5,466 nt of DNA from Bacteroidales bacterium (GCA_007128045.1 SKYG01000215.1:1-5466); one strand, 5' to 3'. Shown: positions 1 through 5,466, counted from the stretch's first letter. Program-made: numbers and translations. Notes: generated from the letters alone by a model not told the origin.

Positions 1-71
1 ATAATTGACAATTTTCTTATACATACTTGATTTGTTTTTTATTGGTTGAATGAATTACTTTTTTGCCTCAA

Positions 72-87
72 TTTGGTGTTCACCAAA
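72..87. repeat. Palindrome TTTGGTG-TT-CACCAAA, operator-like
   Basis: Two 7-base arms are perfect reverse complements around a 2-base centre. The size and symmetry suit a binding site for a dimeric helix-turn-helix regulator, but no T-run follows, so it is not a terminator. Which protein would bind is unknown. Confidence 0.45.
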
Positions 88-104
88 GTAGAGAATAATC
101 AATG

Positions 105-116
105 TATTCCGGAATA
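105..116. repeat. Perfect 12-bp palindrome TATTCCGGAATA
   Basis: This uninterrupted dyad lies 17 bases after the palindrome at 72-87 and immediately before the first TTGTCAT heptamer. It could be a regulator site. A 12-bp palindrome in AT-rich DNA can also arise by chance, although its CCGG core stands out from the surrounding composition. Confidence 0.35.
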
Positions 117-122
117 AAATTT

Positions 123-174
123 TTGTCATTTATAGGTCGAAAACTTGTCATATTTTAACTCCGGTTATTGTCAT
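123..174. repeat. Three TTGTCAT direct repeats at 22-23 bp spacing
   Basis: TTGTCAT occurs at 123-129, 145-151 and 168-174, all in the same orientation, with start-to-start distances of 22 and 23 bp. That is about two helical turns, so the copies lie on nearly the same DNA face, as expected for cooperative protein binding. The sequences between copies are not related, so this is an array of short sites rather than a simple tandem duplication. The binding protein is unknown. Confidence 0.45.
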
Positions 175-200
175 GAATGGGGGGGGGTGTTTTTTCATCA

Positions 201-356
201 TATTGGCAAAAGATAAAAGATCTAGGTGAAACCAATGACCAGTCAACCACCGAACCCGGTGTGATGGATTTATTAGAACCTGCACATGAATGCCTGTTTC
301 TCGATGCGAGCACTCAATTGCCTGCTCTAAATCCAAATTATGATCCATCAAGATAG
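201..356 (+). pseudogene. Truncated 3' end of a second sulfatase gene
   Basis: From 222 the plus-strand reading gives LGETND, then STTEPGVMDLL and finally NPNYDPSR before TAG at 354-356. This matches the last 44 residues of the intact sulfatase (codons 435-478) without a gap: 31 of 44 residues and 111 of 135 bases agree by hand count. Several differences are silent third-position changes, which points to an old paralogue once under selection rather than a fresh copy. Just upstream, TTGGCAAAAGAT can be read as the LAKD of the usual LYNLAKD segment, but a 7-base tandem duplication (AAAAGAT at 208-214 and 215-221) breaks the frame. Nothing earlier is recognisable, so the catalytic domain, signal peptide and start are absent. 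The antisense open frame over this stretch is a shadow. Confidence 0.85.
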
Positions 357-414
357 ATTATTTTCTATCAAAAGCCTTTGTGTATTTATTCCTTATTTGC
401 TAAGACTGATTTGG

Positions 415-474
415 ATGATGACTAATTAGGTGATGACTACATAGATGATGACTGCATAGACGATGACTGCATAG
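415..474. repeat. Four 15-bp tandem repeats, consensus RTGATGACTRCATAG
   Basis: Units lie at 415-429 (ATGATGACTAATTAG), 430-444 (GTGATGACTACATAG), 445-459 (ATGATGACTGCATAG) and 460-474 (ACGATGACTGCATAG). Units 3 and 4 differ at one position; unit 1 is the most diverged. The shared core is GATGACT. Each unit carries a TAG and most carry an ATG in the same register, so the array does not encode a repeat protein in that frame. It may be a slippage-generated minisatellite or a set of binding sites. A 15-bp period puts alternate units on opposite helix faces. Confidence 0.8.
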
Positions 475-656
475 ATACTCATCTGAATATATGTATGTGA
501 TTATCTTGAAACGGTTACTTGCTATTCAAAAAAAAATAAAGACTGCTTCCACTTAGGCTAAAACCTGCTGGAATTATTTTTAATAGTTTTCTAAATTGGT
601 TTCAATATCCAATACTGATTCCTGAGAGAAATATTTCATACTTTTGAAGATTCTTC

Positions 657-712
657 TTAGTAACAAGCTTTATTGGTATGTAAATTTGTATCACTGCTTT
701 ATTTGTTACTAA
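657..712. promoter_or_regulatory. 10-bp inverted repeat flanking the sulfatase promoter region
   Basis: TTAGTAACAA at 657-666 and TTGTTACTAA at 703-712 are perfect reverse complements separated by 36 bases. The putative -7 box at 681-688 lies between them and the sulfatase ATG is 16 bases after the second arm. One arm would sit near the -33 region and the other in the early transcribed leader, an arrangement that suits repression by a protein bridging two sites. Inside the arms, GCTTTATT is also directly repeated at 667-674 and 696-703. An mRNA hairpin is less likely if transcription starts between the arms. Confidence 0.5.
681..688 (+). promoter_or_regulatory. Putative Bacteroidota -7 box TAAATTTG for the sulfatase
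   Basis: TAAATTTG fits the Bacteroidota TAnnTTTG consensus exactly. It would place the transcript start near 694-696 and give a leader of roughly 35 bases before the ATG at 729. No good TTTG -33 element is found 19-21 bases upstream; the position is taken by the left arm of the inverted repeat. Eight-base matches are easy to find in AT-rich DNA, so this rests mainly on position. Confidence 0.4.
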
Positions 713-728
713 ATGTAAGTGACGTACT

Positions 729-2165
729 ATGATAAATCTAAAACCCGTAAAAACTACCACCTCTGTTTTGGCACTGGCGTTGTCTGCTGTTGCCTGTCAG
801 ACTAGTGGTGACAGTAATAATGATGCCCAGCCCAATGTGGTGTTCTTTCTTGTTGATGACATGGGATGGACGGATGTGGCCTGCTACGGCAGCAATTTCT
901 ATCAAACACCTAATATTGATGCCCTGGCAAAATCGGGCATGCTGTTTACCGATGCCTACTCATCTTGCACCGTGTGCTCTCCCACCAGGGCAGCCATTAT
1001 GACGGGAAATAATCCTGCCAAACTGAGAATCACCGACTGGATAGAAGGGCATGATTACCCGAATGCCAAACTACAAGTACCCGACTGGACCATGTATCTG
1101 GATACTTCCAAATTTACGATGGCCAAAGCATTCCGGGATGCAGGGTATGTCACTTGCCATATCGGTAAATGGCATCTGGGAGAAACCTCAGAATATTGGC
1201 CGGAGAATCATGGTTTTGACATCAATATTGGTGGATGGGCAAAAGGAGCCCCCAACAGAAATAACCAGAAAGGGTATACTGGCTATTTCTCTCCTTATGG
1301 GAACCCACGATTGTCGGACGGCCCGGAAGGAGAATACCTTACTGAAAGGCTCGCCGAAGAGGCTGTAAACTTTATCAGGTCACACGAAGACAAGCCATTT
1401 TTTCTGAATATGTGGTTTTACAATGTGCACACACCGTTGCAGGCCAGGCAAGAGAAGATTGACAAATACCAGCAGCTTGCTGACCCTGATGCTGCGCAAA
1501 GGAATGCCGTTTATGCCGCGATGGTCGAACACACTGATGAGGCAGTGGGAAGGATTATTACCCAATTGCATGAATCCGGATTGCTTGACAACACCATTAT
1601 CATTTTCACCTCAGATAATGGAGGCCTTTTAGGCAACCCCAATAATCCTGTCACCAGCAACCATCCACTGCGTGCAGGAAAGGGACACGCCTACGAAGGG
1701 GGTGTAAGAGTACCTTTAATTATTGCCGGCCCTGGCATCGCTGAAGGAAATATTTCGTCAGAGCCTGTAATTTCTGAAGACTTCTTTCCCACCATTAACA
1801 CACTTGCAAACTTAAAAATTGATGAAACTATATCATCATCGTGGTGTGGATCAGATTTGTCTCCGCTTCTGAACCATAACCGGGAAATAGACAGGAAATC
1901 AATCTTTTGGCATTATCCTCATTACCACAGGCAGGGAGCTACCCCGCACAGTGCGGTACGCATGGGTGATTATAAGCTGATACATTTTTATGAAGATGGC
2001 CGGGATGAATTGTACAACCTGGCTGCAGATATAGGTGAATCAAATGACCTGTCAACCACCGAACCTGGTGTGATGGATTTATTAAAACATGAGCTTGAAC
2101 GTCTGCTTCTTAATGCAAACGCCCAGCTGCCTTCTCTCAATCCAAATTATGATCCCTCAAGATAG
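729..2165 (+). CDS. Lipoprotein sulfatase, type I (formylglycine-dependent)
   Basis: This enzyme probably hydrolyses a sulfate ester on a carbohydrate in the periplasm or at the cell surface. The 478-residue product begins with a lipoprotein signal peptide: KPVK, a hydrophobic stretch at about 12-22, then AVA-C23. The alkaline-phosphatase-like sulfatase fold follows. Visible key residues are the metal ligands D43/D44 (LVDDMGW) and D296/N297 (TSDNGG), the signature CSPTR with C83 as the formylglycine precursor plus RAAIMTG, GKWHLG (K147, H149), H234 in NVHTP and K318 in GKGHAYEGG. The C-terminal subdomain carries RMGDYKLIHF, DELYNL and NPNYDPSR. Length and motifs look complete. The ATG at 729 is chosen because it gives the signal peptide directly; the leader has no strong Shine-Dalgarno, which is common in this phylum. 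Activity needs a formylglycine- or anSME-type maturase, not encoded here. The subfamily and sulfate position cannot be assigned by eye. A broken paralogue lies upstream and a glycosidase remnant directly downstream. Confidence 0.93.
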   Translation: MINLKPVKTTTSVLALALSAVACQTSGDSNNDAQPNVVFFLVDDMGWTDVACYGSNFYQTPNIDALAKSGMLFTDAYSSCTVCSPTRAAIMTGNNPAKLRITDWIEGHDYPNAKLQVPDWTMYLDTSKFTMAKAFRDAGYVTCHIGKWHLGETSEYWPENHGFDINIGGWAKGAPNRNNQKGYTGYFSPYGNPRLSDGPEGEYLTERLAEEAVNFIRSHEDKPFFLNMWFYNVHTPLQARQEKIDKYQQLADPDAAQRNAVYAAMVEHTDEAVGRIITQLHESGLLDNTIIIFTSDNGGLLGNPNNPVTSNHPLRAGKGHAYEGGVRVPLIIAGPGIAEGNISSEPVISEDFFPTINTLANLKIDETISSSWCGSDLSPLLNHNREIDRKSIFWHYPHYHRQGATPHSAVRMGDYKLIHFYEDGRDELYNLAADIGESNDLSTTEPGVMDLLKHELERLLLNANAQLPSLNPNYDPSR

Positions 2166-2230
2166 CTATCTCTGCAACTGGATAACGCAACTCATTCAGT
2201 TGACCTCCCGGAAATCGGCTCGTCGGTGGG

Positions 2231-2246
2231 TAACCTTGCAAGGTTA
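2231..2246. repeat. Perfect 16-bp palindrome TAACCTTGCAAGGTTA
   Basis: The sequence equals its own reverse complement over 16 bases and could form a 6-bp stem with a TGCA loop. It lies 66 bases after the sulfatase stop and immediately before the open part of the glycosidase remnant. No T-run follows on the plus strand, so an intrinsic terminator is not supported. It could be a binding site, a recombination scar or a chance palindrome within decayed coding DNA, where one frame reads GNLARLK. Confidence 0.5.
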
Positions 2247-2247
2247 A

Positions 2248-2448
2248 AGTGGTGCCGGCCATGGCGATGTGTTTTTTGATGAACAAGGTAATATGTTTTA
2301 CGTGTTCCATACCCATCTTTCGAAAACTGAAATCAGCCCAAGGAAATCAGCAATCGTTGAACTGGAATTTGTAAAAGACAATGACTTGGATTACGACAAA
2401 ATTATTGTTAAAGATGGCAGCTTTCGGTTTGTAAAGAAAGCACGCTGA
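2248..2448 (+). pseudogene. C-terminal remnant of a GH43-type glycosidase
   Basis: The plus strand is open from 2248 to TGA at 2446-2448 and reads about 65 residues: GAGHGDVFFDEQGNMF, then YVFHTHLS, ISPRKSAIVELEF and a charged tail ending in KKAR. The order GxGH-x-VFFD, then YxVxHxH, then PRK-x-x-I resembles the last blade of five-bladed beta-propeller glycoside hydrolases such as family 43, where the GxGH histidine commonly helps bind a metal. There is no start codon before this homology, and the in-frame TAA at 2245-2247 closes it upstream. The preceding stretch, in the sulfatase frame, reads PEIGSSVGNLARLK and could be earlier protein displaced by a small indel near 2250. An internal ATG at 2293 would leave only 51 residues, too short for a propeller. 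The family assignment comes from remembered motifs; a related propeller family is possible. Confidence 0.62.
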
Positions 2449-2476
2449 AACTTGATTACAGGCATAGGATTAAACC

Positions 2477-5344
2477 TCAATTATTGCTATGTATCCGCTG
2501 AAGATCTGTAGCGCTGATCTGGTGGCTGGGATTGAATGAAGACTCCACCATATAATTCACTAGGCTGCTTCGCAGCTGCCTGGCCATCGGTCGGTTTTCC
2601 AGATTATTAATCAGGTCAGTACCACTTATCAGTATGCTTCCTTTTTCAACTTTTGCTTCAAGGAGTAATGCCAATCGCCTGTTGGTGACCCAATCATCGA
2701 TGATGCGCACAATGGGTTCATAATTAGGGGGGAACATGTCCAGCTTAATAGCATCGGCATGTCTCATGGCATCCCACCATTGCCAGTTGGAGTGATATTC
2801 TGTTGGAAATAGTTTTAATGCCGGATGATCGGGGTCGCATAAAATTCCTAATGTATGGGGTTTTTGCTTGTTGGTCCACGCTGTGTTCCAGAAGATGCTC
2901 GAGAATCCCACACCAACTTCTCCGCCCATTTCAGGTGCTACCCTTCCTTTTCCAATACTCAATAATAATTTTCCACCTTCTTCTAGGTATGTAATGCTAG
3001 CCTGATCCAATTGATCGACCACCCTGACATCGTCTGCATACAGCGTCTGTTCTTCGGGGACCACCCATATATCCCATGAATTGGCAAAGTCAGCAATGTC
3101 AACCTGTAAAACGAGTTTTCGTGGAGAAGATACTTTCCGAAACCCGTATGTGATCGTTCCAAGCTCGATCCCATTACCAATCGGAATATTTCTTTGCCCC
3201 AGATGCCCTTCAGCAATGATCTTATTGTCATGAAGCAGTTTCCAGAGAGGATTTATACCTTGCAGGGGTGTTTCCCCAAAGTGCGCAACCTCTATATGAG
3301 CGATCAATGTGTCATTTTCTGTGAAGATACGTCTGTCGAGACGTGCCAGGGCCACTGTTTCGTTACAAAACCTTCGAAACTTTTCCGGTGAGATATATCC
3401 TTTTTCTTCCCAGAATGCATCAAGGACTCCCACCAGTGCAGTTCCCTGTCCCGGAAAATCATGCAGGTCGAGAAGTTGAAATCCACCCTGTCCTCGTGTT
3501 CTGAGAGCAGCTTCTATGTCTGCTTTGTATAGTTTTGCCTGTAGCTTTCCTGATGCCATCAGAAATTGGCCGGCCAGATGGAGCATATGGTTGGCTTCAA
3601 AACTACGTTTAAAGATCTGGAAATTGGTTGGCTTCATGACCCCATCATATTTTTCTATCTCGTCGAGGTTCGGATACACGCACCATTGTCCGATTTCATG
3701 ACTTACCAAAGGCTTGTCATATGAAGATACAGCTGCCGACCAGTCAAAATTTGTCCTCGGCGGCTGGCTATTTACAATACTGTTCAATTCCTGCCCCCAT
3801 CCTTGAATTCTGGCTCTGCTGGCGCTATTGTGGTAGTCACTTTCAGGGATTATAGGCCAGCCTGCTCCGGCAGTATATAGCCTTCGGGCATCGCGTACCT
3901 TCCAATGATCCAGGTATTTAGCGAGGTATTCGACGCGGTTTGGCCCATGGGGTTCATTGCCGTGACTCATCATTACAAAAGAGGGATGGTTGCCATATTC
4001 ACGCAGCATTAGTTCTGTCTCTTCGTAAAGCCATTGATCTATCGGGTTGCCATCTCCGACGTGCGTCCATGAGGAAGCCTCCACCTGGTAATAAAAACCC
4101 ATGTTGTCGGCAGCAACAAATGCTGCTTTTGGCGGGCACCAGGAATGGAACCTGAGGTGATTCAGTCCATGATCTCTGCAAATCCTTATTATCCGTTCCC
4201 AGGAATCAACATCCGTGGGCGGATAACCTGTTTTGGGGAATATGGCGCACTCCAGCGTACCCCTCAAAAATATTGGCCGGCCGTTTATGGTGAAATTCGT
4301 GCCGGAAATGGAAAAGTCACGCATGCCAAAGCGTTCCTGAACCTTGTCGCGATACGCTCCTGCCGTTAGATCAACAGTGAGTTCATACAGGTTGGGTTGG
4401 AATTCATCCCATAAAAGCATTTCTTCTCCCATGGGATAACTCAGTGAAATCACTGACACGCCATCTTTGACTTCTGTATCAGTCGTTAAAGGATCAATGA
4501 TATGCGGTGACATAGAACCAATTTCTTTGGCCTGCACCCTGATATTTCCCTGCTGACTATGTCCGATAATGTTTTTAAATTCAATTTCAAGTAGGACCTG
4601 CTTGTTTTCCACATCGGGGAATATGTTTACGTGCGATATGGAAACACGATCTGTTTGAATTAGTTTGATGTCACCGATGATGCCATTCCAACTCGTTTGT
4701 GTATTGTCGGAGATGCTGTGGGAGTCGCTACCTACATCGATGTCTTTAAGCCGGTTATCGACAGCAATGCTGATGGTATGTCTGCCTGGTTCTATCATTT
4801 CTGTAAGCTCATACCTGTGTGGGATGCCAAGGCTGTTTTGTGTTCCAAGATACATGTTGTTTAACCAGACTTGTGTTTCCCAATGACATCTTTCCAATAA
4901 TAATTCAACGTTTGTACCCTCCCATGAATCCGGAATGTCAATCTCCTTCTGATACCAGGCCCTGCCCAGGTAATGCTTATCAGAAATCAGCCAGAACGGA
5001 AATAAGAACGCATCGTCATCTAAATAAGGTTCATAGTTTGTATCCTTGTACCACCTGTAGTCAGGGTTATGCCTCATAGGCCAGAAATTTCCAATAAACT
5101 CCGTGTCATAGCCAACATCGAATCCTTTGTTATTGGATGTCATAGACCCGGGCAGGTTTATTGTTTCTGGCAAATACCCTTCATACCATTTTTCAGCAAT
5201 CCCCTCATCATGGGGGTCCATCAGAAACCTCCATTCACCTGAAAGGTCAATCTCTGTGGTTTTGTTGGTGTTGCAGCCGATAAGCAAGATCAGTGATGTG
5301 ATTACACAAAACACTGCTTTTTGAAACCAGAACACTTTTTTCAT
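2477..5344 (-). CDS. Glycoside hydrolase family 2 lipoprotein (beta-galactosidase-like)
   Basis: This is a retaining beta-glycosidase, probably acting on oligosaccharides in the periplasm or at the surface. From the chosen ATG the product has 955 residues. It starts MKKVFWFQKA, has a hydrophobic core and a lipobox LIG-C24. A jelly-roll sugar-binding domain spans about 31-230 (DLSGEWRF, LPGSM, GRAWYQKEIDIP), an immunoglobulin-like domain about 232-345 and the TIM barrel about 346-650. The acid/base is E464 in HGNEPHG and the nucleophile E550 in VSHEIGQW. A long C-terminal part (about 660-955) includes EEGGKLLLSIGKG, HTLGILCDPDHP, EYHSNWQWWD and TNRRLALLLEAKVEKG, resembling the amidotransferase-like tail of some Bacteroidota family 2 enzymes. 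The frame stays open to 5434, but the first 30 residues would bury the signal peptide and come from short DNA repeats, so 5344 is preferred. The leader is A-rich (AAAAAAATAAACAG before ATG). The gene converges on the sulfatase, with 28 bases between its stop and the propeller remnant. Substrate is not determinable; galactoside, glucuronide or arabinoside are all possible for this family. Confidence 0.92.
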   Translation of the reverse strand: MKKVFWFQKAVFCVITSLILLIGCNTNKTTEIDLSGEWRFLMDPHDEGIAEKWYEGYLPETINLPGSMTSNNKGFDVGYDTEFIGNFWPMRHNPDYRWYKDTNYEPYLDDDAFLFPFWLISDKHYLGRAWYQKEIDIPDSWEGTNVELLLERCHWETQVWLNNMYLGTQNSLGIPHRYELTEMIEPGRHTISIAVDNRLKDIDVGSDSHSISDNTQTSWNGIIGDIKLIQTDRVSISHVNIFPDVENKQVLLEIEFKNIIGHSQQGNIRVQAKEIGSMSPHIIDPLTTDTEVKDGVSVISLSYPMGEEMLLWDEFQPNLYELTVDLTAGAYRDKVQERFGMRDFSISGTNFTINGRPIFLRGTLECAIFPKTGYPPTDVDSWERIIRICRDHGLNHLRFHSWCPPKAAFVAADNMGFYYQVEASSWTHVGDGNPIDQWLYEETELMLREYGNHPSFVMMSHGNEPHGPNRVEYLAKYLDHWKVRDARRLYTAGAGWPIIPESDYHNSASRARIQGWGQELNSIVNSQPPRTNFDWSAAVSSYDKPLVSHEIGQWCVYPNLDEIEKYDGVMKPTNFQIFKRSFEANHMLHLAGQFLMASGKLQAKLYKADIEAALRTRGQGGFQLLDLHDFPGQGTALVGVLDAFWEEKGYISPEKFRRFCNETVALARLDRRIFTENDTLIAHIEVAHFGETPLQGINPLWKLLHDNKIIAEGHLGQRNIPIGNGIELGTITYGFRKVSSPRKLVLQVDIADFANSWDIWVVPEEQTLYADDVRVVDQLDQASITYLEEGGKLLLSIGKGRVAPEMGGEVGVGFSSIFWNTAWTNKQKPHTLGILCDPDHPALKLFPTEYHSNWQWWDAMRHADAIKLDMFPPNYEPIVRIIDDWVTNRRLALLLEAKVEKGSILISGTDLINNLENRPMARQLRSSLVNYMVESSFNPSHQISATDLQRIHSNN

Positions 5345-5365
5345 CTGTTTATTTTTTTCCCTTTG
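5341..5365. repeat. Direct repeat copy 1, overlapping the GH2 start codon
   Basis: This 25-base segment matches 5442-5466 at 24 positions, the only difference being C5345 against G5446. Read on the minus strand, it is CAAAGGG, seven A, TAAACA, one variable base, then ATGA. It therefore holds the A-rich leader and initiation codon of the family 2 gene. The offset between copies is 101 bp. Confidence 0.85.
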
Positions 5366-5389
5366 ACCTTCGACCTTCGACCTTTGACC
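5362..5389. repeat. Four 7-bp tandem repeats TTYGACC upstream of the GH2 gene
   Basis: Units are TTTGACC (5362-5368), TTCGACC (5369-5375), TTCGACC (5376-5382) and TTTGACC (5383-5389); on the minus strand they read GGTCRAA. They sit 18 bases upstream of the preferred start at 5344. If the longer open frame were translated, they would encode the GGQRSKVEGQ part of a non-signal-like extension. The period is not a multiple of three, which argues for a non-coding repeat. They may be slippage-prone or form part of the leader. Confidence 0.75.
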
Positions 5390-5441
5390 CCCATGAAAAA
5401 CAATCATGCGTCTGTGTGTCAAAGCGTTTGTCATGGGTATT

Positions 5442-5466
5442 TCATGTGTTTATTTTTTTCCCTTTG
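5442..5466. repeat. Direct repeat copy 2 at the window end
   Basis: This is the second copy of the GH2 initiation region. On the minus strand it places the same A-rich leader before an ATG at 5445, which opens only a four-residue frame (MKYP, stop TGA at 5433-5431). That stop overlaps the ATG at 5434-5432 as ATGA, the start of the long version of the family 2 frame. The repeat runs to the final base, so it may continue outside the window. Confidence 0.8.

Larger units (their letters stand above)
1..200. other. AT-rich non-coding region with palindromes and heptamer repeats
   Basis: I see no credible gene in these 200 bases. The stretch is very AT-rich and carries several short ordered motifs, listed separately: two palindromes, three TTGTCAT heptamers and a G run. 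That density looks more like an intergenic control region than decayed coding DNA. A weak Bacteroidota-like promoter could be read on the plus strand (ATTG at 4-7, 19 bases, then TTGATTTG at 27-34, one mismatch from TAnnTTTG), but no intact gene follows it. The region ends where recognisable sulfatase homology begins, so it may be the control region of a lost or neighbouring gene joined to a truncated one. Confidence 0.5.
357..728. other. Non-coding gap between sulfatase remnant and intact sulfatase
   Basis: This stretch of about 370 bases is AT-rich and has no supportable gene on either strand. It contains four 15-bp tandem units (415-474), an A-rich run near 529-539, an inverted repeat (657-712) and a putative promoter (681-688), each listed separately. 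No strong hairpin followed by T-run is visible after the remnant. It shows no visible similarity to the DNA after the intact sulfatase stop, so the homology between the two sulfatase tails stops at the stop codon. Confidence 0.6.

Noticed and set aside
1..200. Insertion-sequence end explaining the truncated sulfatase
   Set aside because: There is no transposase fragment, no matching terminal inverted repeat and no target duplication in the window.
148..351. 67-residue minus-strand open frame over the sulfatase relic
   Set aside because: It is the antisense of a clearly recognisable sulfatase C-terminus that ends at the same stop as the intact gene, and the protein shows no family features.
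415..474. A CRISPR array
   Set aside because: Units are 15 bp, directly adjacent and without unique spacers.
2188..2202. CAACT-CATTC-AGTTG hairpin as a sulfatase terminator
   Set aside because: The stem is only five pairs and no T-run follows.
5417..5422. TTGACA on the minus strand as a -35 box for the GH2 gene
   Set aside because: No TATAAT- or TAnnTTTG-like element lies at the right distance downstream, and Bacteroidota do not normally use this consensus.
5345..5434. The 30-residue N-terminal extension of the GH2 frame as part of the real protein
   Set aside because: It is charged, encoded largely by 7-bp DNA repeats and would bury a classic MKK...LIGC lipoprotein signal. The start at 5344 is better, though the upstream ATG is kept as a finding.

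Overview
The window most likely comes from a member of the Bacteroidota. Both intact genes encode lipoproteins for polysaccharide breakdown, the intergenic DNA is AT-rich, ribosome-binding regions are A-rich rather than strong Shine-Dalgarno, and a TAnnTTTG-type -7 box (TAAATTTG) lies just upstream of the first gene. The content resembles part of a carbohydrate-utilisation locus for a sulfated polysaccharide. No SusC/SusD transporter, regulator or sulfatase-maturating enzyme is present. The last 25 bases copy a segment 101 bp earlier, so the window may stop at an assembly repeat.

Layout: (1) 1-200 is AT-rich non-coding DNA with two palindromes (72-87, 105-116), three TTGTCAT heptamers spaced 22 and 23 bp apart, and a run of nine G. 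(2) 201-356 is the broken 3' end of a sulfatase gene, a paralogue of the intact sulfatase downstream; by hand alignment 111 of 135 bases match and homology ends at the shared TAG stop. (3) 357-728 is non-coding, with four 15-bp tandem units (415-474) and a 10-bp inverted repeat (657-666 / 703-712) that straddles the putative promoter. (4) 729-2165, plus strand, is an intact lipoprotein sulfatase of the formylglycine type. (5) 2166-2448 holds the C-terminal remnant of what looks like a family 43-type glycosidase, with no start and a frame break. (6) 2477-5344, minus strand and convergent, is an intact 955-residue family 2 glycoside hydrolase lipoprotein with both catalytic glutamates visible. 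(7) 5345-5466, upstream of that gene, holds heptamer tandem repeats and a duplicated translation-initiation region.

Together the intact genes would supply a sulfatase to remove sulfate esters and an exo- or endo-acting beta-glycosidase to cut the backbone or side chains of the same glycan; the substrate cannot be read from sequence. The two remnants in about 5.5 kb indicate that the locus once held at least one more sulfatase and one more glycosidase. The main point of interest is therefore a glycan locus apparently being eroded or rearranged, with unusual short repeats in each intergenic gap. I found no convincing wholly new system here.
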